The position numbers were made by a program, and so were the translations under genes. Under the pieces are notes generated by a model that had not been told where the DNA came from, searched no databases, and was given only the letters and a program-made list of their open reading frames with translations. A stretch of 64,000 nt of DNA, from contig NC_051088.1 in NCBI RefSeq assembly GCF_901709675.1, positions 10,070,193 through 10,134,192 of the forward strand, read 5' to 3'. How positions within the stretch are numbered: the stretch's first letter is position 1; the number at the start of each line of letters is the position of its first letter. Source of the stretch: Syngnathus acus. Lineage: Eukaryota > Chordata > Actinopteri > Syngnathiformes > Syngnathidae. Positions 1 through 22,622 of this stretch are shown one piece after another.

Positions 1-12
1 GTCATCATGCAG

Positions 13-5100
<5,088 letters not shown>

Positions 5101-5624
5101 CTCAGTTTGGGGTTAGGATGGGGATTATAGTGCAGTCATCACGTGCCAAAATCATTGTGCAAGGCAAAGACCCCTTGCCTGAGCCCTTTTTGTGTGTTTT
5201 GTGTCCTGTGACCATCAGGTGTACAAGTAGACTCAAAGGACATTTTAGGATGAAAGTGTCAGACACAATATGGATACCAGGGTGAGTGAGGGAGCATCAT
5301 AACGTTTTGGCTGAGGAAGAATTGCATCATTCTTCTTAACTTTCCCCAAAAAACGAGTTCATGTTCTGATCGGTCGTATTGGTGAGTTAATGGCTGGCAA
5401 TGACTCAAAGAAGTGACAAAATACTGTAACAAATTGCATTAGCGAATGAAATATCAAAATAGTGACCTTGCTCCAACACATACAGTAATACAAGCGGGAA
5501 CAAATAGAAGTACATAAATAGCAACATTTTTGTGCCGTGTACTGAAAAAAAAAAAAATCAAGGACAATTGCATATCATTGAGTAAACCAGGACAACAAAC
5601 ATTGCCTTGAGGGTAAAGTTCTGC

Positions 5625-5630
5625 AATAAA
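5625..5630 (+). terminator. Candidate l3mbtl1 polyadenylation signal AATAAA
   Basis: Canonical hexamer 525 bases after the l3mbtl1 stop codon. It is the first one seen downstream on the coding strand; cleavage was not observed. Confidence 0.45.
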
Positions 5631-8031
5631 AATGTCCTCAAAATAATGTATTTCTTTATCACTTTAAGTACATGAGGAGAGGACCCTGTGCATATTGAAT
5701 AAATAATTTCAGTGTCATTTCCAGCTGAAAGATTCCCATTCGTCAAAAAACACCTCTTCAGCTAAAAATTTGGCCGTTGTGGGAATTTCATTGAAAAAAA
5801 CCTCTTTTTCCAATTTTTTTATTGCAACATGAAATCCACAGATCAGCTGGAGAGAACTTGGATTTCTAAATCGCACAACTATTTACTTAATTCAGCCCCA
5901 TTCACAAAAGCACAATCGGTGTTGTCATCTTAGCAGTTTGGTTGACATATTTTTATGACTGCTGTAGCAACTATTTTTCCAAAAAGCAAACCCCGTACCC
6001 CATTTTGCGAACCAGTGACTTATGTGTTGTTAACATTTCTGCTGATTACTGTTACAGCCTAAATGAGCTATTGGTAAAGGGAATATTGATGCGACCCAAA
6101 TTAAAAACAACAATGTCACAACATGGGAAGTAAATATGATTTGTTAGAATTGAAATGAAAATAACATGGAGAAGTTTCAATGTAGTGTAAAAATGAAGCG
6201 TGTGGTCCGTGAGTAAAAGACAATGCAGTAAACTAGGCTGGCCGTTGAAGCTCTATGAAGCTTCTTTTCTGTGCAATAATAATAATTTTAAAAAATATAT
6301 GTATTATAATTGTATTATAATTGAAAAAAAAATCAGTCTCTGAGCTCTGAAAGTTTGTGACTGATGTATTTTTCAGGATTTCTTTACTATTTGCCTTCTT
6401 TTCTGTGTTTTGTGCCTCAAATGTGTTGCACTTTGAGTTACCACAAAAAAAACTGTATAGGAGCTCAGTAATAATTCTGAATCTAAATGTTATAACTTTA
6501 ACTGCATTGTTTTTATGCAACAAATTTTATTTGTGGATGCATTGCCATTGGAGCACAACTGTGAACCCCAAATGGGATATAAGAGTGTTTTAAATAACTA
6601 TGAACAAGTTTACATTTGTGTGTTCTTTGACAGGTTTACACTTGTGTCATTGTCATGATAGGATTTTGTGTGTTATTTCACTGGAATGTCTTAAGGGCTC
6701 TTGGCTTTGTCTTTCTCTCTGGTATGTGTGCGTGTGCTAAAATGATGTTGAATAACAAATGTCATTCAAATAAATGTCCAAACTTGATCACTTTTTACTT
6801 CTTTTGGAGGGCTCACAATTACGCATGGCCACACATGGCATGCACTCTGCGTGTCGCACTATTGACTATAAACGTACTACTTTGCTTATGGCATATCCCC
6901 CTATTGACCATATTGTTATCAACACATGGATGTGGAGCTTCTCGTCTCGCTACATTAGCCTTAGCTGCCATAAGTAAGCATGCAGTAAACAGTAGAACCT
7001 CTTAAATTGAACATTTGCGAGATGCTGGGTGACCGTTGATAGTGTGAATTAGAAGCAAGTTTTCTCATAATATAAATAACCCTAACGCAAGAGTTCATTT
7101 TTTTGCATAGCCCTACAGAAGAAAGAAGGTCAAATAGTAAAATACCTTTCTATACACCTGTCAATTGCCTTTGGACAAACAGCTGTTCAGAGTCAGACTA
7201 GTCTTCAATGAACTTCAACGTGAGATGTATGTTTTGGGACTATGGAGGGAAGCCAGTACACAGGAAAAAAAAACATCCTGTATGCTGTACTTCTGAAAAT
7301 ACTGTCACTACGGTAAAACCAAAACAACTGGAACGCCTCCTTGAAATTGGACACACACAAATCACCCCACCCCGCCCAATGTTGAATAACTTTCCGTCAA
7401 TCATTCACTCTCTTGAGGTGTACGACTGGCTTGAGATCAGTCAGTTGTGGGCAAGCAGCAGCTGCTGCACATATTTTGCTGAGCGCCTTCACGTCGAGGT
7501 TGCCTACCTGCACTCACAGGTGAGCACGCCGCACACCTTACACATACTGCTCAGTGCTTACAGAATGTACGTACATGCTTTGAAATGTCATTTTACTGCT
7601 GCATTGTTATTCACGTGTTTACTGACCTTTGATTTTGAATGGTGAATCAATAGCGCTTGAGCGCTTGTATTTTTATCAGTAACTTGCTTTTTACTGTACA
7701 TTATGTTAATGCAAATGTGAGAGTAAAGATTTTTGGATTGCGTTGTAATGTATGCCTAAAGTACAAGATGTTTTATCTTCATTCATAGTTAAAACAAAAC
7801 AGTTGAGTGAACGAAACCAAAACTTTTGCAGTGACATTTGAACTTCAATAAAACTTGCAAAGTTTGGAAATTCAACAATTTTAAAACATTCCAACTTAAA
7901 CAGTTTCAGCCACCATGATTCCAAGTTTAGTTTTTCTAAGGCCACTTTTACGATAGGAATATGTGACTAATGTGTGTTCCTGTATGTTGTGACAGCTTAG
8001 AGAATGACCCAATCCAGTATTTAGCATGTAA

Positions 8032-8054
8032 ACACACACACACACACACACACA
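8032..8054. repeat. (CA)n microsatellite
   Basis: About eleven uninterrupted CA units in the l3mbtl1-sgk2 spacer. Confidence 0.95.
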
Positions 8055-8592
8055 GACTGTATCACATATGCCCTTCAGTTAGTCTCTGCTGGTCCAGCAT
8101 CTTGTACCTCACAAACTCGACGGACCCGCTCTGCACTCACTGCATCACAGCACTCAGCATTAAACTGGGTAATAAACAACACACACAGCAAAAGATTAGA
8201 GAAGTGATTCAGTCTCACGACCTACCAATAAACAAAAATGTCACAAAAAGAAAGTGTAACGAAATTGTGACGGTCTCATCATACTTTACTCTCAAATTCT
8301 ATTCTGTGGTATGACTGGCATGGATACACCGGTTTTTGTTAACTAGTGTCAAGGAATTCTGCATGTCACTATATGTCACTGGTAAAGACAGGTGACATTC
8401 ATTATTTCTGGTTATTTTTTAAAACGATTATGTAAAACTGGATAATGACACGGGATGAACTCTCACAGCCCTGGTCCAGTGATTGGTAATCACTGGATTA
8501 GAGCTAAAATATAAAGTAAGCATCTCTCGTCATCTTTTCAGGTCTATCAAACGGACGCTGGGTTCCCACCGGGAGTGGAATGGATAAGAGCC

Positions 8593-13961
<5,369 letters not shown>

Positions 13962-16808
13962 GCCAACAGCGTGGGCCCTTGTGTTATATGACGATGTAGC
14001 TGACTACTACTCAGTATAAAAGTTCACAATGGGCCCATCTTGTAGCAGAGGTGGACTTGAAAGATCCACAGTTAATCCTCTTCAGTTTTATCGATAAAGA
14101 ACAATGAGGAGGAGAGGGATGTTGATACATTACGTGATCACTCTATTATTTTTTCTGTGATGTTAAGCAAATGAGTGCAATGTTCTATGTCACGAGGACA
14201 ACGAATGAAATTTAGCTCCGGCTAATTCCGACTGGTTTTACGCTGGGGTGTTTGTATATATGTCTATATCTTTAGTGTTCATCAAAATGGTACTGTCCTG
14301 TCTAAATAAAAAAATAAAAAAATGTTGACGACACCCAGGACAGATAACCAGTTCAACAGCGGCTGTTTAATGGACTTTTCTTCTGCACCAGACTCATGCA
14401 AGCAAGCCTTAAAGGACTTTTTTTTGCACTGAGAACAGAAACACTTGTCTTGCTAATATGAGTAATAACATTCAGGGACAAAGAATGGTTTGAGTGACAT
14501 TTTTTTAAACATCTCTCTGTAACATCCTACTTGTCACACTGGCTTGATGCATCCTGCTGGGATATTCTTATGCCAAATGGCTTGAGGTGTTTACTTTTAA
14601 GCACCAGTAAGCTCAGAACTCTTCTAAATATATTTTACAAGCCACAAGAGAAAGAAAACAGATTTTAGATTGCTTATGGGGCCTTAAAAACAATTGAATA
14701 GAGCAAATGTTTCACTTCTAAAACAACATACGGCTGGGTTTGAACAAGTAAACAATTAGTGCTAAGTTACATTTGAGATGGAATGAACAAACGTCTTAAT
14801 GAATTGGTTGGAACGTTATCATTGGTCTGTGTATATACTGCACACTGCTTGTAATGTGTACTGTCTCACTCATGGTTTCTGTATTGTGCCATGTGAATGT
14901 TATTTTAAAGGATACATTGAAAATGTTTATGAAAGGAATTTATTGATACAGCTTGGCGACATGTACATTAATGTATTGCCTTGCAGTAGTAATTATATGA
15001 TCATAAAATATTCATGTCACTTATGTTGATTAGTGCTGCTGCATATTAGCCGAAGAAATGCATTTTCTATTAATTATTATTGTTGTTATTTATGCTATGC
15101 AAATTTGACTTCTATTATTCCTTAACTCTATGCTATTGTCTTGAATAAATTGAAATTTATTTGCTGTTTTAATTTTGTCCAAACACGATTATAATAATCA
15201 AGCCACTGTCACGAAAGCTCTCTCACACTCACTCTCTCGGGCTGAATTATCAAATATATCAAACTAATTTTGAAATATTAAAATAATGATCTTATTTCAA
15301 TGTAGTCACAGTTTAACACAAAGCTGATATTTTGTACAGGAGGCCATGGCTTCTATTGTATGGATTGCATCAGGTGGATACACACATTTATTCTAACTTT
15401 TGCCATCCAGCAAATTTATTTTATTATTATTTCTTTTATTTCTTATTTTATTATCGTGAACTGTGTTTTCATAGCAATTGTTGCCAACTGAGGAAAATGT
15501 ATACTGAAGAAACGAACGCGTCGCTGCAATCAAGTCCGACGGATTCCGACATAATTGTGACATTGAGAGGTTTTAAGAGATTCCAAAAGGCTTCAAAATG
15601 ACGTTTGAGAATAGTCAGGTGTTAGTTTAACCTCTCTTTTTCGCTTACTGACTTTTCTGTTCATATCGGAGTGACGAGGATAACAAAACGTCACGTTTCC
15701 AGTGTTGCATTTGCTGTTTTGGCCAGAGATGGCGCTACACTTTTTTGTGAGCATAATTAGCATTTAGCAGCTGAATCACTCATGCGTTCGTGTGAACATG
15801 CTAGCTTGCTAGTTGGCACCTGGCTGGAGTTATTTACCCATTCGGACAAATAACGTGAGCATTGTTCCTATAAAATATGAACGGTCTACGTGAGCTTAAT
15901 GTTTTCGTTTTGATTCACGCTTATTCGTTTGTTTTGCGTCTGCTATTATCAGCTCATTTAAGGGAGCTAACGTTAGCTAGCCGTCGTGGAGAGGTACACG
16001 TGCATTAAACTGCATCAAAATGTCCTCTCCACCTGAGTCGAACACGATGTGAATGATGTTATAAACATAGAGAAATTGCGGCTTTATTTGCATCCCAATT
16101 GGTGAATAGAATGCGGACTCGTATCATCTCTTTGCAAATGTGTAAACAACATAACCTTGGTCAGCTACAACATTTTTAAAAATGCCATCTTGGCCAGTGC
16201 TTTTAAAGCCAAGGTACACGAAATCTCCAGCACACAATCAAACAAAATAGTAACAAATAGAAAAGTTTGACTGATCTCGTTTCAATTTGCTCAAATGGTT
16301 TCACTCAATGCGATAACAGGGTCTCTTATGACTGAATGGAAACAGGTGAATGGAAACACCCTATGTCTCAAATTCATGCCATAATCAAACTACCACATTT
16401 TTTTCTGGTCAAGTGTGTCTCCACTGTCTGATATGCAACGCTTGTAGTAACAACGTCGTCACAACAGACAGTGTTGCAGGAAATGTAGACAAGCTCATTG
16501 TATGGTGAAATTGTTGACCATTTCAACGTTAATTCAGTAAGCATTGTATTTGCATTTTTTTTGGGTATGTTTTGACAAACTGGAAGAAAAAAATATATGG
16601 TCTCATTATCTGTAAAGAAAAAGATATATAGTATCTGAGAATTCGGGCTTGAGGCAAAAACTAATCTAACCACAGAAAGGTAAAAATTGATTAAAAACAT
16701 ATTTCGGTGAGAAAAATATTTTAATTCAAGGCCATATTGCTTCTTTGTTCCACATTGAGGGTGGAATGAAGACAAGCTGAAAGCCACCTTTTCGCGTTCC
16801 TTCTATGC
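13962..16808. other. sgk2 3' UTR and spacer before the Myb-hAT gene
   Basis: The stop at 13959-13961 is followed by a plausible 3' UTR with AATAAA at 14305-14310; a second signal near 15144 could give a longer UTR. The rest is AT-rich. I see no ift52 exon, although IFT52 separates SGK2 from MYBL2 in human. A non-coding first exon of the next gene may lie around 15.6-16.0 kb, where CpG and unique sequence increase, but no decisive signal was found. Confidence 0.55.
14305..14310 (+). terminator. sgk2 polyadenylation signal AATAAA
   Basis: The hexamer lies 344 bases after the sgk2 stop and is followed by an A-rich and GT-containing stretch, as expected for a cleavage region. Confidence 0.65.
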
Positions 16809-17195
16809 CAGTGGTTCTTAACCTTGTTGGAGGTACCGAACCCCACCAGTTTCATATGTGCATTCGCCGAACCCCTCTTTAGTGAAAAATAAAATAATTT
16901 TTTTCAAATTCAAGACATCAATGCTGGTGCACAAAGTAAGCCGTGCATGAACATCACCTTGTTCAACATACAAAACCAACACAATGCATGAATTCAAAAC
17001 AAATTACATACCTGCAAGTCAATTTGACATCTGCTGTTGCTTTGCAAGACCAATTCAGATATGCGTCATCACGAATTTACACGATAAATCGGGTGTGTTC
17101 GGACCTCTGCAGTGGAGGCTCCGGCGAACCCCTGAGACGACTCACTGAACCCCTAGGGTTCGATGGAACCCAGGTTAAGAACCACTCTTCTATGC
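16801..17195. mobile_element. Short non-autonomous hAT-type element with 8-bp target duplication
   Basis: The left end reads CAGTGGTTCTTAACCTT (from 16809). The right end reads AGGTTAAGAACCACTC, ending at 17187. These form terminal inverted repeats with about 15 of 17 matches. Both sides are flanked by the same 8 bases, TTCTATGC (16801-16808 and 17188-17195), which is the hAT target-site length. The body is 379 bp, carries no transposase, and has GAACCCCT/GAACCCC subterminal motifs. It ends 86 bp before the ATG of the Myb-hAT gene, so it may contribute to that gene's promoter or 5' UTR. Confidence 0.9.
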
Positions 17196-17280
17196 ATTTG
17201 ACATATTTGATTTTGTACATTGTGCAAGCTGTGTACTTTCTCCCCAGCGTTTCAGCTCATTGTCAATGTGTATTTACAGT

Positions 17281-20200
17281 ATGGCAGAAAAGGCTGATGT
17301 TGCTCTGTGTTTTGACACAGACTCGAGCTCTGTGGACAAGCTTGGCCCCAAAGTAAGATGGACTCTGGAAGAGGTTAGTTGTTATTCGAGTAGGCGCGGG
17401 CATCACCAATCTGTGCATATACATAGATAGATATACATATGCAGTACTGCTTAAATGAAGTGAATCGGTGTACAATATTATGAGCTATTTTCCCCTCTAT
17501 TAGAAAACTGTTACAGGAAAAACCACATCTCTCACCTAATTATCTCTGTGTAGGATGAAAACCTGAAAATCCTTGTCCAGAATTTTGGAGAACGGAACTG
17601 GAATACTGTCGCTACTCTGTTACCGGTAAGACGATTTCAGCTATGGAACAATTAATAGTGGCCCGATTTTATCCTGGGCCCATATGGCATTGCGTCGCTC
17701 CACTACAACACAATCTAGCGTTTTACATCAAATTTTACTTTATACTCATGTGGTGTTTTGTTATAGTGTGCCTCATATATAATTTGGTATTTTATGCTGT
17801 TCCCCTAAAAGTAAAAACTATACAAAAGTAATATTTTTGTAAAGGGTTATATATTACAGTATGAATATACAAAATGTGAACTAATAATTGAAAATTGTCG
17901 TATTATATTGTGATTACTTATAGATGGAGTCAGTATCAGTTCCGGACCACAGAAGCTTAGAAATTAAAAAAAGAAATGATCTATTTTGTCCCGTTACTTG
18001 ACAGGGCAAGACAGAATTACAGTGTTTGCAACGCTGGAAAAGTCTGATTGGAAATGTGGTAGCAGAATGCTGGTCCAAAGAGGAAGACGAAAAGGTGACA
18101 AATTTCAACTCTCGTACAATAAAACATTTTAGGAATTATGGTAGACAGCCAGTGTGGTTTTTCAGATTTTACATCATCTTTTCATAATCAAGCAATTGTC
18201 CTTTTTTCTCCTTGAGCAGATCAAAGAGTTGGTGGGCAGGTTTGGCACCAATCGCTGGAGTATGATTTGCAAGCAGCTGAACGGGCGGATGGAGAATCAG
18301 TGTCGTGAGCGTTGGCTGACTCACTTGGAGCCCACGTTAAAGAAGTCCAACTGGACCCACGAGGAGGATCTCATCATTTACAAAGCCCAGTCCGTCTTTG
18401 GCAACCGCTGGGCTGAGATTGCCAAGCTGCTTCCTGGAAGGTAGGATGCTATATTGAGCGTCGGGCCACTTCAAGTCGTTCGGACATTGGCACTGGAACA
18501 TCCAGTGATATGTGTGATGTTTGTGTGTGTTTGCAGGACAGAGTACGCGGTGAGGAGCCACTGGAACAACACGCTCAAATCGGAAGCTGAATTGGGCCAG
18601 CTCAAAAATAACTCGGAGACCATCTCCGTCGATATTCAGCAGTTTGTGGAAGGAAGGGTATGACAAGAGAATGGCTTTTTGAAATGCTCGTGTCCGCATA
18701 TTGTTGTTGGTCAGGATTTTTTCTCAACCAAACATGGCCTATTCTTATGTTCGGAGATTATGATACAATTGCATTGATTATATTTTGCAGGTGAAGTTCA
18801 AGTGTGACACGTTACTGGACACCATGCCAGTAACTCCCGAAGTGGTAAGCTCCATGTTGCTTCTACACTATCAGATCCTGAAAAGGTGCTTAAATACATG
18901 ACTTGCGAGACTCCTTCTTTTACCTCCTTTACTCTCTGCATTGCTGTAGGTCAAAGATAAGAAAGAAATGCGCAAAATCCCCCAGAAGAAATCCACTGCA
19001 CCCGGGAATGTTGTCGCATCAAAAAGAACCAGGTCTCCAAAGAGTGCCCCATTGCCCACCCAACCCAGCTCCAGTGGTGTGACAGCCACAGCACCCGCAG
19101 CAGCAGAGGCGGTGGATCAGAAAAAGTTAGTTGACGCTGCATTGAGGATGATTGCTGAGGACATGCTGCCGCTCAGGTAGATTTTGAATGATGCTCACTT
19201 GAGATGCGTTATTATGTCTCTGATTGCTTAGGGGGACTGACAGAAAGTCTCTTGACATTATGTTCCAAGCAGTGTGCTTAAAATTGTACAACATCATTTC
19301 ATTATCCCTCCCAGTTTTGTGGAGGGATCAGGCTTCCGCTCCTTCATGGGCACCATCGGCCCCGAATACCACAAGCTGTCCCAGCGCGCCGTCAGCTTGC
19401 AGCTTTACGACGACGTGGAGAGAACTGTCAGACCTCAGCTCATCCGTGACTTAAAGGCCTGCCTGTGCAAATCTAAAGATGGACAGGGTGTTATTCATGT
19501 GACCTGTGACGTCTGGGCGGGCGCGCAGGCCGATTCGATGGATGAATCCGTGGTCATCGTGCAGCTCCACTTCATCAGTGAGGCGTGGCAGATCCGCCGG
19601 CCGACCGTGGCCTTCCGGCACGTGAGCCGCACAGACCTGAGCGGCGCAGTCGCCAAGGAGCTGGAGGGCGTGCTGCTGGGCTACGGAGTCTTTCCGCAGA
19701 GCATCGGCTACGTCCTCGTCAACCACGCCAAAGAAGTGCTGGCTGCAAATAGTGTCTTCTGCGACTACAAGATCATGTGCCCGTCGAACCGTGGGGAGCC
19801 AGACGGAGATGAGGTCGTGGCCTTTCTGTCAGACCGGATGCCCGAATCGGAGTCTCCATTTTCAGAGGTCAAGATTGGGACCAAAATCACTTGTGTGGCA
19901 AAAACGCTACAGCTGGTGATCAGTGAGGCATTGAAGAACTCCAGGGTGGTGGAAAACCTCCTCTCACATGTCCACAATGTCGTGGCGTTCTTCAGGGGCA
20001 GCACGTACTGGAGTGAGGTATGAAAATGGATGTGCATGCTATGAACCATTTTCATATTATGTCTTCTTGCTTATAATTCCAGTTGCCTTGATCGTCTGGA
20101 TAGTTAAAGTTAATTGCTTGGATTACAAATGGTTGGCTGGTCCACAACCAAATCATGTTGTCGCCTCTCTGTGTCCTGGTGAAGGTTTTGTTAAAGGAGT

Positions 20201-21481
20201 GCAGTGTGTCTTTGTGTCCGCCCTCCAACCACTGTCGCTGGAACTCCATGATGGTGTCCCTCCGCCGAATGGTGCAGGAGTCGGCTTGGAACGGGATCCT
20301 CACCGTCCTGGCGCAAGCTCGTAGCGAGGCCAGTGACACGGCCAGCGCCCCGCCTCTGATCATGGTCAAGAGGGAGCAAGTGCTTGATATCCTGGCTATC
20401 CTGGAGCCCTTCCAGGAAGCCCTGCAGGTATGGAATGATCTGAAGTTATATGCTAGAAGGCAATGTGAGAGTGTCATTTTTTGTCTGCTCTCGTCTTTAG
20501 GCCCTGTTAGGAAATGCAGTGGCCATCTCGTATGTCCTGACCTCTCTGGTTAGCCTCGATAAGACATTGGAAGGCTGTAGCACCAACTACACCCACTTCA
20601 AAAAGGCCCTGCGCACGGGCCTCCATACTCACTTCCAGTCCCTCATTCACCAGGAAGACGTGATAATGGCTGTTGTGTTCGACCCGAGGAACAAACTGAA
20701 GGTACGCTATGATGTGGCTCTTTGCGATGACACAGTAAAAAATGTGGCTCTTAGTCTCTGACTGGTTGGCCAACCCTGCCCTAGAGGAATGTGAATGTGT
20801 TTTGTGATTGGTGGAAACAATGCTCTATTATGATTTTCACACTAAATTGAAATTCTCACTTGTCTTGATCAGACATTCACTGATGACCACCTTGAAGACC
20901 AGACAGGTTTCCTAACACCTCCAACAAAATATGAGGCTCGTGTCATTGCGGAGGCGGCACTGGGGAGCCAGGCAGTCGCAACTGATCTGACTTCGACGGC
21001 GGAGGAACACCAGAAAAATGAGGAAGGAGACCAGCCGCCGGACAGCAGTGAGGAAACGGCGGCCGTCAGCCTGAAGGAGGCCACTGGGGGGAGCTCGGAC
21101 GACAACCGTGACTCCATTGATGTCGTCGGCATCAAGCGCAAAGCAGATAACAGCCTCCCCCAGCTTCCATCAAAGACCGTGACCTCAGAACTTGACGTGT
21201 ACCTGTCTGAGCCGCTGTGGGAAAACGGCTCCAGTTTGCTCTACTGGAAATCGGCCACTCGCTTCCCACAACTGCAAGGCATTGCTAAGCGACTTCTGGC
21301 GGTACCCGCTACCTCAGGGGGCTTCGACAGGCTTTGCCCGATGGCAGCTTGTATCGTACGGGCCAAACGGAACCGCATGCCACCTCACACCACAGAGAGA
21401 CTCCTTCTTTACAAAAACTCTTTGAAGACAAAGACTGGCAAAAAGTCCGGTGGGGTCACTAAACACAGAGCGACCAAGTGA
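17281..21481 (+). CDS. Myb (R1R2R3)-hAT transposase fusion protein, probable domesticated gene
   Basis: Exons: 17281-17373, 17554-17625, 18005-18094, 18220-18440, 18537-18657, 18791-18844, 18950-19176, 19315-20017, 20185-20427, 20501-20701, 20873-21481; 877 residues, every junction in phase. Myb repeats: R1 about 25-74, R2 77-126, R3 129-175, each with three Trp (27/47/66, 78/98/117, 130/149/168). A Lys/Ser/Ala-rich linker follows to about 267. The hAT part has FVEGSGFRSFM (294-304), VTCDVWAG (Asp358), C-x-A-K-TLQL, RWNSM, and from about 781 a dimerisation domain (YLSEPLWENGSSLLYW, then FPQLQGIAKRLLAVPATSGG). No BED finger is present; the Myb repeats occupy its usual place. Predicted role: nuclear DNA-binding, dimerising regulator (inference). 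The ATG at 17281 has better context than the in-frame one at 17266. Confidence 0.88.
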
Positions 21482-21615
21482 TTGGGTGATTCTTTGTAAT
21501 GTGTATGCTGATAGCGGCTGCTATGCAAATCACCTTTTTTTTAACATTGGTTATAAAAAAATTGCAATTGTCAATTCAGATAGCCACTTGAGTTTTTTCT
21601 TTGCAGTAAAGAAAA

Positions 21616-21645
21616 GAATGGTTAGCACATCTGCCTCACAATTAG
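21616..21645 (+). repeat. SINE head remnant
   Basis: GGTTAGCACATCTGCCTCAC resembles the head of a tRNA-related SINE widespread in fish. Only about 30 bases are recognisable, in the probable 3' UTR of the Myb-hAT gene. Confidence 0.5.
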
Positions 21646-21988
21646 AATTTTTGGGAAATTGAAATCTAAAATAGAGTTTTACAGTTTGGCTCTTGACTCC
21701 GGTCTTACTGTTTGAAATTCTGCTTGTTATTGGTTGGCTTTGCTCTCTGCTACATTCCAAAATACAAGCATGCTTGAAGACTCTGAGTTGTTCATAGAAT
21801 TGAACATGACTTTAAATTGCTGTTTGTCTAGTATATGTGCTCTGCAATTGGGCGTCCACCAGATCGGTGGCACACGTCCTCTGGCACAAGGTCAGTTTGA
21901 TTGGCTCCAGCTCACAAGCGACCCTTATGAGTACAAGTGCTATTGAAAATTTTGTAAATAGAAGATTGATCCAGTGTTTACTGCCCAT

Positions 21989-21994
21989 AATAAA
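21989..21994 (+). terminator. Candidate polyadenylation signal of the Myb-hAT gene
   Basis: AATAAA 508 bases after the stop codon; the first clear canonical hexamer on that strand. Confidence 0.5.
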
Positions 21995-22622
21995 AGCTTA
22001 TGTCAATATAAATCATTCATAATAATTAAGGCAAACTATTAATAAAATTGTTGTCACCTAATTTTAAGACGCTTCTGCCCCTAAAACCACAGACATCGTG
22101 ACAACTGTTATTTGACGACTACACAAGATTGGGTGACACTGGTAACTGCAAAGGCAGTATTACATTGTGGTGCTGAACTGGAGGAAACTTGAAATTTGCT
22201 ACAACCACCCAAAAGAGAAGCCTCATTTGAAAGATTATATTTGCTGATGCAAATGTGTCTGACGATTTTGTGGATTTAATCCAGGTGTTTCTTTTCTCAT
22301 CAAGTATGCTTGATAGCTTAAAAATTTAAACCAACGTTTGCAAAGTGGTGTTATAATCACCAGAATTTAGATTATATAATAAACCCCTCCAAAACTTAGT
22401 CAGCAATAAAACAAAAGGGGGAATAAATAAATAAAATATATTAATATCATTTTCACTTTTGGAACACTGCACTGGAGTTACAAAAATTAAAAATAGGAAT
22501 TTTAAACTTTCTGCCTCAACAGCTTTTTGAAACTGAGAGCTACTTGAGCACCTAACCAATCTCATACATGTTATTGCACTTTGTCAGAGCATGTTATTTT
22601 GACACTTGTCTGCGCGTAATGA

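Larger units (their letters stand above)
5101..8592. other. l3mbtl1 3' UTR and l3mbtl1-sgk2 intergenic region
   Basis: The first part is probably the l3mbtl1 3' UTR. A canonical AATAAA lies at 5625-5630 and another AT-rich signal near 5698. The rest is AT-rich with a CA microsatellite at 8032-8054 and no ORF with recognisable homology. An sgk2 exon begins at 8542 after a TTTTCAG acceptor and is open in phase 0 before the chosen ATG, so at least one upstream sgk2 exon should lie here. A donor-like CTCACAG/GTGAGC at 7519/7520 is one candidate. Confidence 0.6.

Noticed and set aside
7208-7645. 145-codon open frame upstream of sgk2
   Set aside because: No kinase or PX similarity. Only its donor-like end at 7519 is of possible interest as an upstream sgk2 exon.
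17079-17280. Longer N-terminus of the Myb-hAT protein from the upstream ATG at 17266
   Set aside because: That ATG has weak context (T at -3, T at +4), and an acceptor-like TTTACAG lies between it and the stronger ATG at 17281.
19451-19726. Minus-strand open frame of 91 codons
   Set aside because: Shadow of the large hAT exon, which is GC-rich and therefore open in several frames.
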